Of a stretch of 64,000 bases of DNA, positions 8,336-18,909 are shown in pieces. This stretch comes from Paenibacillus ginsengihumi DSM 21568. Lineage in GTDB: Bacteria; Bacillota; Bacilli; Paenibacillales; NBRC-103111. Numbering within the stretch: the first letter of the stretch is position 1; each line of letters opens with the position of its first letter. The position numbers and the translations under genes were made by a program. Location of the stretch: NCBI RefSeq assembly GCF_000380965.1, contig NZ_KB905567.1, positions 17,805 to 81,804 of the forward strand, read 5' to 3'. The notes below the pieces were generated by a model. The model had not been told where the DNA came from and made no database searches. It worked only from the letters and a program-made list of their open reading frames with translations.

Positions 8336-8362
8336 AGGCCGTCCCCCTAAAGAGGACGGCCT
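8336..8362 (-). terminator. terminator of the chemoreceptor gene
   Basis: A perfect 9-bp stem, AGGCCGTCC/GGACGGCCT, is followed on the minus strand by CTCTTTG. It lies 30 nt downstream of the receptor stop codon. Confidence 0.75.
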
Positions 8363-8391
8363 TGCATTGCTGGCATTTCCATATCGTCTCA

Positions 8392-10155
8392 TTATAGCTT
8401 GAATTTCATCGCCGCTGCGTTCAGCTCCTGAGCGATGGTCGTGAGCGAGACGGTCGATGCCGAGATCTCCTGCAGTGAAGCCAGCTGCTCTTCGCCGGAT
8501 GCCGCAACTGTCTGGGCATGGGCCGAAGCCTGCCGCGCGATGCCGCTCATCTCGGCAATGGAAGCCGACACTTCCTCGGAGCTTGCTGCCATTTGCTGCG
8601 CGGCGGCTGCCACCTCCTGAATCTTGGAGGCAACCTCTCCCGTCGAGTTGACGATTTGCCGGAAAATGTGATCCGCCTCGTCGACCGACTGCAGCCCCGA
8701 CTGCACGTGGCCTGCGCTCGTCGCCATGCTACTTTGGACACGCTCGATACCTTGCTGAATTTGTGCGATCAATTGCTTGATACGCTTGGCGGATTCGGCC
8801 GACTGCTCGGACAGCTTTCTAACCTCGCCCGCTACCACAGCAAAGCCTTGCCCGTGTTCGCCTGCCCGCGCTGCCTCGATCGCCGCATTCAGCGCCAACA
8901 GATTCGTCTGGTCGGCAATGTCGGCAATCATCTGCACAACGAGTCCGATGTTGTCGGAATGTGCGGCAAGCTCGTGTACCTCTTGATTGACGTTCTCGAA
9001 CGCTTGATGGAGCTGCTCCATCCCTTCGGTAACCTTGTTCATGGAAGCATTCCCTTGTCCGGCCAGCTTGGCCGCGTCAGAGGACGCTTCGGACACATCG
9101 GAAGACGCCTCGGCGATGCGCTGCACACCCGAAGACATCTCTTCCATTGCGCGGCTCGTTTCTTCCGCACCGCTCACTTGATTGTCCGCCCCGCTCGCTA
9201 CTTCCTCCATCGCCTTGGCGACTTGGGCAGCTGCCTCCGACGTTTGCTCCGAGGAAGCGAGCAGCTGCTCGGACGATGCGGCGACTTGCGCAGCGTTATC
9301 CTGAATTTGCCTGATCAACACCCGCAAATTGGCCTGCATATGGTTCAAGTTGGCGGCGAGATCGGCAATTTCATCGTTGGCGCGAGTATGTATCTGCTGC
9401 TCGCTAATATCGCCTTCGGCCATCTGCTTGAGGACGCGGGATACTTTCCCGACCGCCCCCGAGATGTACCGTGTCGTGATCCAAGCAAGCGCGACGCTCA
9501 GAATGATCGCTACGCCGATGAAGACGATCACGCTGGTCCGGGCGGATTTAAACACCTGCTCGCGTGCCAATGTGCTTTGAGCCGCTCCGGCTTTATTGAA
9601 CTCAATCAGCTCGTTGGTATGCGACCGCATCACTTCAAAAGTTTGCGTCGCCGTGTTCAGCAGCGTATTCACCTCGATCATATGATTTCCGGCACCCTGC
9701 AGCAAGTTTACTTCCTCGGACAATTCGGAGAACTCGGAGTGGAAATCGAAAAATGCGAGCCATTGGTCAAGCATTTTATCGAAGATTTCCCTCTCTTCTT
9801 CTCCGTCAATCAGCTTGGCGTATCGGCTGATCGCGTCATTGATCTTGTCGAAATGTTGCTGCATCTCCAATTCGATCTGCTCGGCGATCGCCTGATCCGG
9901 CTCGATCAGCAGCTTGAACTCGAGATTCATAACATGCTCGGTCAAATAGTTGAAGTCGTTGATCGCTTGCATCCCCGGCATCCACTTTTGCGTGATCATC
10001 TGCGTCTCCGCTTGGATGACCCTCATCCTGTCAAACGCAAACAAGCCCATCGCCACCGAAATGAGCACGACGGCCAAAAAAGCGGCGAGCAGCTTTCTCC
10101 CGACGGTCCAGCGAATCGATTTCAGCTTCTCCTTCCATTTCCTCATGAGTATCAT
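8392..10155 (-). CDS. methyl-accepting chemotaxis protein
   Basis: This is a 587-residue transmembrane chemoreceptor. It has a basic N-terminus, a first membrane helix (about 21-44), an extracellular four-helix-bundle-like sensor, and a second helix (about 209-231). A HAMP domain and a long cytoplasmic signalling coiled coil follow. The signalling hairpin with [20 protein letters not shown] is intact. It should control CheA through CheW and so the flagellar motor; the ligand cannot be read from the sequence. It is monocistronic, with its own terminator. Two in-frame starts exist; ATG 10155 has an AGGAG box at 9 nt, whereas ATG 10146 is further from it. Confidence 0.92.
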   Translation of the reverse strand: MILMRKWKEKLKSIRWTVGRKLLAAFLAVVLISVAMGLFAFDRMRVIQAETQMITQKWMPGMQAINDFNYLTEHVMNLEFKLLIEPDQAIAEQIELEMQQHFDKINDAISRYAKLIDGEEEREIFDKMLDQWLAFFDFHSEFSELSEEVNLLQGAGNHMIEVNTLLNTATQTFEVMRSHTNELIEFNKAGAAQSTLAREQVFKSARTSVIVFIGVAIILSVALAWITTRYISGAVGKVSRVLKQMAEGDISEQQIHTRANDEIADLAANLNHMQANLRVLIRQIQDNAAQVAASSEQLLASSEQTSEAAAQVAKAMEEVASGADNQVSGAEETSRAMEEMSSGVQRIAEASSDVSEASSDAAKLAGQGNASMNKVTEGMEQLHQAFENVNQEVHELAAHSDNIGLVVQMIADIADQTNLLALNAAIEAARAGEHGQGFAVVAGEVRKLSEQSAESAKRIKQLIAQIQQGIERVQSSMATSAGHVQSGLQSVDEADHIFRQIVNSTGEVASKIQEVAAAAQQMAASSEEVSASIAEMSGIARQASAHAQTVAASGEEQLASLQEISASTVSLTTIAQELNAAAMKFKL

Positions 10156-10274
10156 ATCCCCTTGCTCCTAGTACAGTAGTCCATTAGTACCAATAAAATC
10201 TAACATAAAGAGTTAAGGTGCACAAGTCCCAAACTGTCAAAAAATAAGTCATTTTCTTAGCAAAATACTTCCCT

Positions 10275-10326
10275 TTGAGAAGCTCCAAAACAGTGCTATA
10301 ATTTGGGTGAGCGTGTTTGTACACGC
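10275..10326 (+). promoter_or_regulatory. promoter and start-proximal palindrome of the isomerase-like gene
   Basis: A -35 TTGAGA (10275-10280) and a perfect -10 TATAAT (10297-10302) are spaced by 16 bp. At the expected transcription start lies the palindrome GCGTGT-TTGT-ACACGC (10311-10326). It could be a repressor operator or a 5' stabilising hairpin; the sequence alone does not decide. Confidence 0.6.
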
Positions 10327-10360
10327 GTTCATTTCGGAAATCATTATACGGAGGTGCCTC

Positions 10361-11329
10361 ATGAAATTAGGAATTTTTACGGTGCTGTTTCAGAACAAGC
10401 CATTCGAGGAAGCGCTGGATTACATCGCTTCGAAGGGCTTGGAGGCTGTAGAAATCGGAACCGGCGGTTGGCCGGGCGACGCCCACTGCAAGCCGGACGA
10501 ACTGCTCGCGGACGAAGGCAAGCGGAAGGCGTTCAAGCAGGCGGTGGAATCCCGCGGCCTTATGATCAGCGCGCTTAGCTGCCATGGCAACCCTCTGCAT
10601 CCGCAAAAGCATATCGCTAAAGCGCATCACGATACGATCATCAAAACGATCGATCTGGCCGCCAAGCTGGACATTCCGGTAGTCAATACGTTCTCCGGAT
10701 GCCCCGGCGATTCCGAGGACGCCAAATATCCGAACTGGCCGGTCGCTCCTTGGCCGCCGGACTTCCAGGAAATTCTCAACTGGCAGTGGGAAAACAAGGT
10801 GATTCCGTATTGGAAGGAGACGGGCAAATATGCCGAAGAGCGCGGCGTGAAGATCGGCCTGGAGCTGCACGGGGGCTTCTCGGTACATACGCCGGCCACC
10901 TTGCTGCGGCTACGCGAAGCGGTCGGCGAGGTCATCGGCGCCAACCTGGACCCCAGCCATATGTGGTGGCAAGGAATCGATCCGGTCCAGGCTGTGCAGA
11001 TTCTCGGCCGCGCAGGGGCGATTCATCATTTCCACGCCAAAGATACGACGATCGATCCGGTCAATGTGCACAAGCATGGTTTGACCGATATGCAGCCTTA
11101 CACGAATATGCTGGACCGCGCATGGCAGTTCCGCAGCGTCGGCTTTGGTCACGATTTGAAAACGTGGGCGGACATCATCAGCGCACTCCGTCTGGTAGGA
11201 TATGACTACGTCGTCAGCATCGAGCACGAGGACGGTCTCATGTCGGTAGAGGAAGGCTTCTCCAAAGCGGTGCAAAACCTTAAACAGGTGCTGATCCGCG
11301 AGCCGCTCGGCGAGATGTGGTGGGTCTAA
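10361..11329 (+). CDS. sugar phosphate isomerase/epimerase-like TIM barrel
   Basis: This 322-residue protein is of the xylose-isomerase-like TIM-barrel family. The four expected metal ligands are in place: Glu168 (GLELHGG), Asp197 (NLDPSHMWW), His225 (HFHAKD) and Glu288 (SIEHED). Family members isomerise or epimerise sugars, inositols or hydroxy-acids, often with Mn2+ or Co2+. The family also includes 3-dehydro-sugar and inosose enzymes, so the substrate is unknown. The start at ATG 10361 follows CGGAGGTG at good spacing; the upstream in-frame ATG at 10307 lacks this. It stands alone between its own promoter and terminator, with no dehydrogenase or transporter partner beside it. Confidence 0.85.
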   Translation: MKLGIFTVLFQNKPFEEALDYIASKGLEAVEIGTGGWPGDAHCKPDELLADEGKRKAFKQAVESRGLMISALSCHGNPLHPQKHIAKAHHDTIIKTIDLAAKLDIPVVNTFSGCPGDSEDAKYPNWPVAPWPPDFQEILNWQWENKVIPYWKETGKYAEERGVKIGLELHGGFSVHTPATLLRLREAVGEVIGANLDPSHMWWQGIDPVQAVQILGRAGAIHHFHAKDTTIDPVNVHKHGLTDMQPYTNMLDRAWQFRSVGFGHDLKTWADIISALRLVGYDYVVSIEHEDGLMSVEEGFSKAVQNLKQVLIREPLGEMWWV

Positions 11330-11390
11330 TTCGGCCTCAATAACGAACCTCTTATGGAGGCTCGGGAGGCTCGCTCTGCCGCACAACGAA

Positions 11391-11427
11391 AAGCCCCGAA
11401 AATTCCTGAGCAGAATTCTCGGGGCTT
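11391..11427 (+). terminator. terminator of the isomerase-like gene
   Basis: AAGCCCCGA and TCGGGGCTT form a strong stem, extended by AATTC/GAATT, and are followed by CTTGTTCTCTCTT. Confidence 0.8.
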
Positions 11428-11478
11428 CTTGTTCTCTCTTTCCCATTTAGAAATTCGCGAAAGTCCCATCCGCTTCCG

Positions 11479-11688
11479 TCAGCTCATCCATCCTCTGACC
11501 ATGACAAAATCCAGAATCAGAAAGACGATCAAGCTGACCAAGCCGAAAGCAATCGCAAACGGATTCTTCTTCGGAGCCGCCAATTGGCGAACCACTCCGA
11601 TAGCTATAAGAATCGTGAACAAAATCACGAATACGTCAAATCCGTTAAATTTACTCGCTTCGGCAGCTGCTTCTTCGGCCAAAAACAT
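11479..11688 (-). CDS. small two-helix membrane protein (DUF2759-like)
   Basis: This 69-residue protein has two predicted membrane helices (about 18-35 and 45-63) joined by a basic loop, RQLAAPKKN. Size and layout resemble the DUF2759 small membrane proteins of bacilli, but I claim this only weakly. The gene is real on two grounds: an AGGAGG box sits 7 nt before ATG 11688, and the hydrophobic pattern is clear. Function is unknown. It converges on the terminator of the isomerase-like gene. Confidence 0.65.
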   Translation of the reverse strand: MFLAEEAAAEASKFNGFDVFVILFTILIAIGVVRQLAAPKKNPFAIAFGLVSLIVFLILDFVMVRGWMS

Positions 11689-11953
11689 GGAGAGACCTCC
11701 TTCAGTATACGAAAATGCTATTATTTATCATATCTTTCAACAAGCTCAAGTGCAAGCGGTTCATTTTAAGTGTAACAACTTTGTCACCATTACCAAGAAG
11801 GATTTTTGGAAGCTTGCTCCGTATGAACCGCACCGATTGTTCTATAAAATGCCCCATTGCTCCAATATTTATAACCTTGCCTTACATGCTGCATTGTCCT
11901 GTCCGGCATAAGCATCCGCTAATGCGAAGATGCCCGCGACCGCGGCATAGAAA

Positions 11954-11990
11954 GAGCCTCCGCCGCAATACGCTTGGAGGGCGGAGGCTC
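11954..11990 (-). terminator. terminator downstream of uvrA
   Basis: The stem GAGCCTCCGCC/GGCGGAGGCTC is an 11-bp perfect pair, followed on the minus strand by TTTCTAT. It lies 163 nt after the uvrA stop. The stretch 11991-12152 between them has no gene I can support, and 11689-11953 likewise shows nothing beyond AT-rich leader sequence for the small membrane protein. Confidence 0.7.
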
Positions 11991-12152
11991 GTCGTTCGCT
12001 GCCCGGCATTCATTGAACCTTCCTGCAGCACCAGGCAAGTCTTATCCCTGAATATGTTAAGCATCCTTTCGGCCGAAGCATTGAGCGTTGAATCGCGAAT
12101 CGCTGCCAGGCCGATGACGAAGCAGGTTTCGTCACTGGTGGCTGCAACGATA

Positions 12153-15071
12153 TCACACCGCCGCGTTCTCAACCTCGGAACTCGCTTCCGACTCGGCTGT
12201 CCCTTCCAGTTCCCGCAATCTCATGGCATAATCCTGCGAACGCTTCGTATCCCGCTCCAGAATCGGTTTCAGATAACGGCCGGTATAGGAAGCCTCCACA
12301 TTGACGATGTCCTCCGGCTTGCCGCAAGCGACGATCGTGCCACCCTTGCGGCCGCCTTCCGGTCCGAGGTCGATAATGTAGTCGGCCGTCTTGATCACAT
12401 CCAGATTATGCTCGATCACCAATACGGTATCGCCATTGTCCACCAATCGGTGTAGCACCTTCAGCAGCCGGTCGATATCGTCGATGTGCAGACCGGTCGT
12501 CGGCTCATCCAATATATAGATCGTCTTGCCTGTGCTGCGGCGATACAGTTCGGCCGCCAGCTTCACCCGCTGCGCTTCGCCCCCGGACAGCGTCGTGGCA
12601 GGCTGCCCCAGGTTCATATAGCTGAGGCCTACATCCATCAGCGTCTGCAGCTTGCGGTGGATGCGGGGAATGTTCTTGAAGAACTCGGTAGCGTCCTCAA
12701 TCGTCATCTCGAGCACTTCCGAGATGTTCTTGCCTTTATACTTTACTTCCAGCGTCTCCCGGTTGTAGCGCTTGCCCTTACATACTTCGCAAGGCACATA
12801 CACGTCCGGCAGGAAGTGCATCTCGATCTTGATGATCCCGTCGCCCCGGCATGCCTCGCACCGTCCGCCTTTGACGTTGAAGCTAAACCGGCCTTTCTTG
12901 TAGCCGCGTACCTTCGCTTCGTTCGTCGCGGAAAACACGTCGCGAATATCGTCGAATACGCCGGTATAGGTAGCCGGATTGGAGCGCGGCGTCCGGCCGA
13001 TCGGCGACTGGTCGATGTCAATGACCTTATCGACGTGCTCCAGCCCTTTGATCTCCTTGAACTGACCCGGCCGCGTCTTCGCTCCGTTCAGCTCCTTGGC
13101 CAACGTCTTGTACAAAATTTCGTTGATCAGCGTGCTTTTGCCGGAACCGGACACCCCGGTCACGCAGGTGAAGACGCCGAGCGGAATCTTCACATTGACG
13201 TTGCGCAGGTTATTCTCCTTCGCTCCGCGAATCTCCAGCCACTTGCCGTTCGGCTTGCGCCGCTCCGGCGCGATCGGAATGAACTTCCTGCCGCTCAAAT
13301 ATTGGCCGGTGAGCGACTTCTCGTCCGCCATGATCTCCTGAGGCGTTCCCTGGGAAACAACCTGGCCGCCGTGAATGCCTGCGCCCGGGCCGATATCGAT
13401 AATATAATCGGCTGCCAGCATCGTGTCCTCGTCATGCTCGACGACAATGAGCGTATTGCCCAGATCGCGCATATGCTCGAGCGTCTTGATCAGCCGGTCG
13501 TTATCCCGCTGATGCAGGCCGATGCTCGGCTCGTCCAAAATATAAAGCACGCCCATCAGACTCGAGCCAATCTGCGTCGCCAGCCGAATCCGCTGCGCTT
13601 CGCCGCCGGACAGCGTCCCCGCTGCGCGGCTTAACGTCAAGTAATCGAGGCCGACGTTGACCAGGAAGCCGAGACGGGCCCGGATTTCTTTCAAGATCAG
13701 ATGCGCGATCTGCATCTCCCGATCGCTGAGCTGCAGCGATTCCGACCATTCCGCAGCTTCTCCGATCGAAAGCGCCGTGACATCCGCAATGTTGCGGTCG
13801 CCGATCGTAACGGCCAGCGTCTCGGGCTTCAGCCGATGCCCTTTACACTTTCCGCAAGGCTTGGCGCTCATAAACTGTTCGATATGCTCGCGGATGCCGT
13901 CCGAAAATGTCTCTCGGTATCGGCGTTCCAGGTTGTGCACGATGCCTTCGAAAGCGACCATCGCTTCCTTGCGCTGGCCGAAGTCGTTCTCATATTTGAA
14001 CCGGACCTTTTCCCCGCCTGTACCGTAGAGCAGCTTGTTCATCTGCTCCTTGCTCAGCTCGGACACCGGCACGTCCTGCGGGATGCCGTAATGCTCGCAG
14101 ACCGCGGCCAAAAATTGCGGGTAGTAGTTCGACGTGCTTCCGGCCCAGGCTTCAAAGGCGCCTGCCTGAATACTCTTGCCCGGGTTCGGCACGAGCAGGT
14201 CCGGGTCGACGATCATCTTGCTGCCGAGGCCGTCGCATTCGGGACAAGCGCCGAACGGACTGTTGAACGAAAACATGCGGGGAGCCAGCTCCTCCATGCT
14301 GAAGCCGCATTCGGGACAAGCCAGATTTTGGCTGAACAGCAGCTCCTCCCGGTCGATGATATCGACGATCACGCGGCCTTCGCCAAGCTTCAGCGCCGTC
14401 TCCAGCGAATCGGCCAGCCGCGCCTCCACATCGCTCTTGACGACGATCCGGTCGACAACGACCTCGATATTATGCTTCTTGTTCTTCTCCAGCTCGATCT
14501 GCTCAGACAGCTCGCGCAGCTCGCCGTTGACGCGCACGCGCACGAAACCCTGCTTGGCGATATCGGCAAGCAGCTTCGAATGCTCTCCCTTGCGGCCGGA
14601 TACGACGGGAGCCAAAATTTGCAGCCTCGTACGCTCGGGATATTCCATAATCCGATCTACCATCTGTTCGACGGTCTGCGAGGTGATCTCGATTTTGTGC
14701 TCCGGACAGTGCGGGCGTCCGATGCGGGCAAACAGCAGCCTCAGATAGTCGTAGATTTCCGTGACGGTGCCGACGGTCGACCGCGGGTTGCGGCTCGTCG
14801 TCTTCTGATCGATGGAGATCGCCGGCGACAGCCCCTCGATGGAATCGACGTCCGGCTTATCCATTTGCCCGAGAAACTGTCTGGCATAGGCAGACAGCGA
14901 CTCCACGTAGCGCCGCTGCCCTTCGGCATAGATCGTATCGAAGGCCAGGGACGACTTGCCCGACCCGCTCAGCCCCGTCAAGACAACGAATTTGTCGCGG
15001 GGAATGGTGACGTCGACATTTTTCAGATTGTGCGCTCTCGCGCCTTTGATGACGATGTGGTCTCTGCCCAC
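12153..15071 (-). CDS. uvrA: excinuclease ABC subunit A
   Basis: UvrA is the damage-sensing ATPase of nucleotide excision repair; it works as a dimer and loads UvrB. It has 972 residues. The first Walker A is GLSGSGKSS (33-41) and the second is GVSGSGKST. Two ABC signature LSGGEAQR motifs are present, together with the Cys pairs of the zinc modules (CPEC repeats and CEAC/CEVC). I start at GTG 15071, since GAAAGGAAGG lies 8 nt upstream and the protein then begins like other UvrA proteins; an upstream in-frame ATG at 15125 would overlap the uvrB end. It follows uvrB by 19 nt and is co-transcribed with it. The Glu/Ser-rich C-terminal tail after about residue 940 is variable in the family. Confidence 0.97.
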   Translation of the reverse strand: MGRDHIVIKGARAHNLKNVDVTIPRDKFVVLTGLSGSGKSSLAFDTIYAEGQRRYVESLSAYARQFLGQMDKPDVDSIEGLSPAISIDQKTTSRNPRSTVGTVTEIYDYLRLLFARIGRPHCPEHKIEITSQTVEQMVDRIMEYPERTRLQILAPVVSGRKGEHSKLLADIAKQGFVRVRVNGELRELSEQIELEKNKKHNIEVVVDRIVVKSDVEARLADSLETALKLGEGRVIVDIIDREELLFSQNLACPECGFSMEELAPRMFSFNSPFGACPECDGLGSKMIVDPDLLVPNPGKSIQAGAFEAWAGSTSNYYPQFLAAVCEHYGIPQDVPVSELSKEQMNKLLYGTGGEKVRFKYENDFGQRKEAMVAFEGIVHNLERRYRETFSDGIREHIEQFMSAKPCGKCKGHRLKPETLAVTIGDRNIADVTALSIGEAAEWSESLQLSDREMQIAHLILKEIRARLGFLVNVGLDYLTLSRAAGTLSGGEAQRIRLATQIGSSLMGVLYILDEPSIGLHQRDNDRLIKTLEHMRDLGNTLIVVEHDEDTMLAADYIIDIGPGAGIHGGQVVSQGTPQEIMADEKSLTGQYLSGRKFIPIAPERRKPNGKWLEIRGAKENNLRNVNVKIPLGVFTCVTGVSGSGKSTLINEILYKTLAKELNGAKTRPGQFKEIKGLEHVDKVIDIDQSPIGRTPRSNPATYTGVFDDIRDVFSATNEAKVRGYKKGRFSFNVKGGRCEACRGDGIIKIEMHFLPDVYVPCEVCKGKRYNRETLEVKYKGKNISEVLEMTIEDATEFFKNIPRIHRKLQTLMDVGLSYMNLGQPATTLSGGEAQRVKLAAELYRRSTGKTIYILDEPTTGLHIDDIDRLLKVLHRLVDNGDTVLVIEHNLDVIKTADYIIDLGPEGGRKGGTIVACGKPEDIVNVEASYTGRYLKPILERDTKRSQDYAMRLRELEGTAESEASSEVENAAV

Positions 15072-15090
15072 AAGGAATACCTTCCTTTCG

Positions 15091-17088
15091 TTACAGCTCT
15101 GCCTTGAGCTCCATAATCGCGTCACGCAGCTCCGCCGCGCGTTCGAACTGCAAATGTTTGGCCGCTTCCTTCATCTCCTGCTCCAGCCGCTCGATCAGGG
15201 ACAAGCGGTCCTTCTTCGACATCTTCGCCATCTTCGCCTCGGCCAAATACTCGGCCTTCTGCTCGGCGACCTTCGTCGCCTCGATGACGTCGCGCACCTT
15301 CTTGCGTATCGTCTGCGGCGTGATGCCGTGCTTCTCGTTGTAAGCGATCTGGATGGCGCGGCGGCGGTACGTCTCCTTGATCGCCTTGTCCATCGATTCA
15401 GTGACCTTGTCGGCGTACAGAATGACCTTGCCGTTCGCATTGCGCGCTGCCCGCCCGATCGTCTGAATGAGCGAGCGTTCGGCCCGCAGAAAGCCTTCTT
15501 TATCGGCATCCAGAATGGCGACCAGCGATACCTCCGGCAAGTCGAGCCCTTCCCTCAGCAGGTTGATCCCGACCAGCACGTGGAAGGTGCCCAGCCGAAG
15601 ATCCCGCAAAATCTGCATTCGCTCCAGCGTCTTGATGTCCGAATGCAAATAGCGGACCTTGATGCCAACGTCCTTGAAATAATCGGTCAAATCTTCAGCC
15701 ATCTTCTTGGTCAGCGTCGTCACCAGGACGCGCTCGTCTTTGGCGATGCGGTCCTGAATCTCCGCCAGCAAGTCATCGATCTGCCCTTTGGTCGGCCGCA
15801 CGTCGATCTCCGGATCGACAAGCCCCGTAGGACGGATAATCTGCTCGACGACCTCCGGACATTTCTCCAATTCATAAGGGCCCGGCGTCGCCGAAATATA
15901 GATGATCTGCTTGATCTTCTGCTCGAACTCCTCGAAGCGGAGAGGGCGGTTATCCAGCGCTGACGGCAGGCGAAAGCCGTGGTTGACCAGCACCTCCTTG
16001 CGAGCTCGGTCGCCGTTGTACATGGCGCGTATTTGCGGCAGCGTCGCATGGGATTCGTCCACAATCACCAGCATATCGTCCGGAAAATAATCGAACAGCG
16101 TATAAGGCGTCGCGCCCCGCTCGCGGAACGTCAGCGGCCCCGAGTAGTTCTCGATGCCGGAGCAGAAGCCCATCTCCTGCATCATCTCGATATCATAGCG
16201 CGTGCGCTGCTCGAGCCGCTGCGCCTCCAGCAGCTTGCCTTCGGCCCTCAGCTCGGCCAGCCGCTCCTCCAGCTCCCTCTCGATGTTGACCAGCGCCCGC
16301 TTCATCTTCTCCTCGTGCGTGACGAAGTGGGACGCCGGGAAGATCGCCGCATGCTCCCGCTCTGCGAGAATTTCCCCGGTCAGCACATCGATCTCCGTAA
16401 TACGCTCGATCTCATCGCCGAACAGCTCGACCCGAATCGCATGCTCCCCGTGCGAGGCCGGAAAAATTTCCACAACGTCGCCGCGCACGCGGAACGTGCC
16501 CCGGGTGAAGTTGATATCGTTGCGCTGATACTGGATATCGACCAGCCGATGGAGAATCTCGTTGCGCGAGCGCTCCATGCCGACACGCAGCGACAACACC
16601 AGATCGCGGTATTCCGATGGAGAACCGAGACCGTAGATGCACGATACGCTGGCGACGATAATGACGTCCCTCCGCTCGAACAGCGAGCTGGTGGCGGAGT
16701 GGCGCAGCTTATCGATCTCGTCGTTAATGCTGGAATCCTTCTCAATATAAGTATCCGAAGACGGTATATACGCCTCCGGCTGATAATAATCGTAGTAGCT
16801 TACGAAGTACGAGACCGCATTGTTCGGAAAAAATTCCTTCAGCTCGCTGCACAGCTGAGCGGCCAGCGTCTTGTTGTGGGCGATCACAAGCGTCGGACGA
16901 TTCAGGCGAGCAATCACCTGAGCCGCCGTAAACGTCTTGCCTGTCCCCGTCGCCCCCAGCAGCGTCTGATGCTTCTTGCCGGCAAGAACGCCCTGCACCA
17001 GCTTGTCGATTGCCTGGGGCTGATCCCCCTGAGGCTTGTAATCCGATACCAGCTCGAATTTCCTGTCGCTGACGATCACTTCGTTCAT
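15091..17088 (-). CDS. uvrB: excinuclease ABC subunit B
   Basis: UvrB is the helicase-like subunit that verifies damage and recruits UvrC. It has 665 residues. Walker A is GATGTGKT (about 45-52) and the DExH-type motif is [12 protein letters not shown]. The [12 protein letters not shown] beta-hairpin region is present. The C-terminal UVR motif ([19 protein letters not shown]) contacts UvrC. Length is normal. It is the first gene of a uvrB-uvrA operon, with a SigA promoter and a LexA-like operator upstream. Confidence 0.97.
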   Translation of the reverse strand: MNEVIVSDRKFELVSDYKPQGDQPQAIDKLVQGVLAGKKHQTLLGATGTGKTFTAAQVIARLNRPTLVIAHNKTLAAQLCSELKEFFPNNAVSYFVSYYDYYQPEAYIPSSDTYIEKDSSINDEIDKLRHSATSSLFERRDVIIVASVSCIYGLGSPSEYRDLVLSLRVGMERSRNEILHRLVDIQYQRNDINFTRGTFRVRGDVVEIFPASHGEHAIRVELFGDEIERITEIDVLTGEILAEREHAAIFPASHFVTHEEKMKRALVNIERELEERLAELRAEGKLLEAQRLEQRTRYDIEMMQEMGFCSGIENYSGPLTFRERGATPYTLFDYFPDDMLVIVDESHATLPQIRAMYNGDRARKEVLVNHGFRLPSALDNRPLRFEEFEQKIKQIIYISATPGPYELEKCPEVVEQIIRPTGLVDPEIDVRPTKGQIDDLLAEIQDRIAKDERVLVTTLTKKMAEDLTDYFKDVGIKVRYLHSDIKTLERMQILRDLRLGTFHVLVGINLLREGLDLPEVSLVAILDADKEGFLRAERSLIQTIGRAARNANGKVILYADKVTESMDKAIKETYRRRAIQIAYNEKHGITPQTIRKKVRDVIEATKVAEQKAEYLAEAKMAKMSKKDRLSLIERLEQEMKEAAKHLQFERAAELRDAIMELKAEL

Positions 17089-17205
17089 CCTATCACCCGT
17101 TTCCGAAAAAGATCGCGTTATTCTAAACTTTCGCCCTTCGGAATCCGATTAAATAAATAGGCGTCCGAGGTCGCGTCGCTGCTGTTTCAGCATGGTTATG
17201 CATAG

Positions 17206-17252
17206 GAATAAATGTTCCCATCCATTATACCTTTTTTCTCCGTTCGTTGCAA
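17206..17252 (-). promoter_or_regulatory. uvrBA promoter with LexA-like operator
   Basis: On the minus strand, TTGCAA (17247-17252) and TATAAT (17224-17229) are spaced by exactly 17 bp. GAAC-ATTT-ATTC (17206-17217) lies at the expected start of transcription and differs at one position from the Gram-positive LexA half-site pattern GAAC-N4-GTTC. SOS control of uvrBA is known in Bacillus; the site here is inferred. Confidence 0.65.
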
Positions 17253-17345
17253 ATAGATTCCTTTTATTTCTATTTGGTGGACTACCTTTGCAGATATACA
17301 GGGACCGTTAGTGAATCGACAACATTACTCAGAGGGGGAACGTTA

Positions 17346-18134
17346 GTGGATATCACAACAATTATCGGTATCATCGCAGGCATTGCCGCCTTGGTCGGCG
17401 GTTACCTGTGGGATGGCGGCCACCTTGAGGCGCTGTTCGTGCCGTCCGCTCTGCTGATTGTAGTCGGCGGGACGATCGGCGCCGTCATCGTCAGCTTCCC
17501 GATGGCCCGGCTGAAGGAGATCGGCAAGGCGCTGAGCATGGCCTTCAAGGAGCCGAAGCGCGATCAAGGGGCAACGATCGATGAGATTGTAGACATGGCC
17601 ACCGTCGCCCGGCGGGAAGGCGTGCTCGCGCTGGAGCAGCGGGCGCTGGAGCACCCGAACCCGTTCCTCCGGGACGGCCTGATGATGGTGGTCGACGGCA
17701 CCGATCCGGAGCTAACCCGTCAAATCCTCGAGCTTGAGATAGACTCCATGGAGCGCCACCATGAAGGCTGGGCCAAGATCTTCGAGGCCGCCGGAGGGTT
17801 CGCCCCGACGATGGGCATCATCGGGACGGTAATGGGCCTCATTCACGTACTGGGCAACTTGACCGATCCCGAGGGCCTCGGGCCGGCGATTGCCGTTGCG
17901 TTCTGCGCCACCTTGTACGGCGTAAGTACGGCGAACGTCATCTATTTGCCGATCGCCAGCAAGATCAAGATCCGCAGCAAAGAGCAAGTCGCCGAAATGG
18001 AGCTCATGCTCGAGGGCATTCTCGCCCTTCAGGCCGGCGAGAACCCCCAGCTGATCAAGAAAAAGCTGCATTCCTTCCTGCATCAGGAGCGTAAACCAAC
18101 GGAGGGAGCGGGTGAAGCCGTTGCCAAGGCGTAG
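17346..18134 (+). CDS. motA: flagellar motor stator protein MotA
   Basis: MotA forms the cytoplasmic-membrane ring around MotB that converts ion flow into flagellar rotation. This 262-residue protein has four membrane helices. It carries the conserved MotA segments WDGGHLEALF, VVGGTIGAVIVSFP and PTMGIIGTVMGLIHVL, the last holding the conserved Pro of helix 3. GTG 17346 follows AGAGGGGG at 7 nt, and the frame upstream lacks a comparable site. It overlaps motB by 23 nt. The genes point away from uvrBA. Confidence 0.95.
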   Translation: MDITTIIGIIAGIAALVGGYLWDGGHLEALFVPSALLIVVGGTIGAVIVSFPMARLKEIGKALSMAFKEPKRDQGATIDEIVDMATVARREGVLALEQRALEHPNPFLRDGLMMVVDGTDPELTRQILELEIDSMERHHEGWAKIFEAAGGFAPTMGIIGTVMGLIHVLGNLTDPEGLGPAIAVAFCATLYGVSTANVIYLPIASKIKIRSKEQVAEMELMLEGILALQAGENPQLIKKKLHSFLHQERKPTEGAGEAVAKA

Positions 18135-18888
18135 GAAACGAACGGAGACTCCAGACAACCACGAGCGCTGGCTCATCACGTATGCCGACCTGATTACGCT
18201 CTTGCTCATTTTCTTTATTATCATGTATGCCATGAGCAAGCTCGATCAATCCAAATACGAAGAGCTGGCGCAATCGTTGAAGTTCCAGTTCCAGAGCGCG
18301 GACACCGTTATGCCGCAAGGATCGGGCATTATGGATCGGCTCCGCCCGATCCCAGAGCCGACAGCTCCGGATGCGGCCAGAGACCAGGAGGCGTTGGAAC
18401 GCGAGAGGCAGCTGGAGAATTTGCTCGAGAAGGTGCAAGCCTATATCGAGCAAAACAACCTGCAGGGGCACGTATCGGTCGGCGACACGCCCCGAGGGGT
18501 CGCCGTATCGCTGAACGATCTGTTCCTGTTCGACCTGGGCAAGGCGGAGCTGAAGCCGGAGGCGTATCCGATCTTGAATCAGCTGGCTACGCTATTCCCG
18601 ACGCTGAACGCCTCGATCAGCATCGAAGGGCATACGGATAACTTGCCGGTGCTGACCGGTTCGCCCTTCAAAGACAACTGGGGCTTGTCCCAGGCCCGCT
18701 CCTTGTCCGTTCTGAGATACTTCGTGGACGACGCGGGGCTTGATCCGAACAAGTTCGTATCTACCGCCTACGCGGACACCCGGCCGATTGCCCCCAACGA
18801 TTCCGACGCCAACCGGCAAAAAAACCGGCGCGTGGAAATCGTCGTGCTGCGCGAAATCATGGACGATACCCGAAAAGCCGTCCCCTGA
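18112..18888 (+). CDS. motB: flagellar motor stator protein MotB
   Basis: MotB is the stator subunit that anchors the motor to peptidoglycan and carries the ion-binding Asp. In this 258-residue protein that residue is Asp26 in the single membrane helix (TYADLITLLLIFF). The periplasmic part is an OmpA-like peptidoglycan-binding domain with IEGHTDN and NRRVEI motifs (about 140-250). The start is GTG 18112 with GGAGG six nt upstream, inside the motA end. The TGA stop lies in the left arm of the terminator shared with minJ. Confidence 0.95.
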   Translation: MKPLPRRRKRTETPDNHERWLITYADLITLLLIFFIIMYAMSKLDQSKYEELAQSLKFQFQSADTVMPQGSGIMDRLRPIPEPTAPDAARDQEALERERQLENLLEKVQAYIEQNNLQGHVSVGDTPRGVAVSLNDLFLFDLGKAELKPEAYPILNQLATLFPTLNASISIEGHTDNLPVLTGSPFKDNWGLSQARSLSVLRYFVDDAGLDPNKFVSTAYADTRPIAPNDSDANRQKNRRVEIVVLREIMDDTRKAVP

Positions 18889-18909
18889 TCGGTCAGGGGG
18901 CGGCTTTTT
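18873..18909. terminator. bidirectional terminator between motB and minJ
   Basis: AAAAGCCGTCCCCTGA pairs with TCAGGGGGCGGCTTTTT around a 4-nt loop, giving T-runs on both strands. The motB stop codon (18886-18888) is in the left arm. The minJ stop at 18893-18895 begins at the last base of the loop and continues into the right arm. Confidence 0.9.

Noticed and set aside
8518..10179. 553-codon open frame on the plus strand opposite the chemoreceptor
   Set aside because: It is the antisense shadow of a clear methyl-accepting protein; no ribosome site, and its residues (Arg, Leu, His-rich) match no family.
11882..12172. 96-codon frame downstream of uvrA on the minus strand
   Set aside because: It overlaps the uvrA end and runs through the 11-bp terminator stem; no family match and no ribosome site that I can see.
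13701..15107. 468-codon open frame opposite uvrA
   Set aside because: Shadow of uvrA, which has intact ATPase and zinc motifs.
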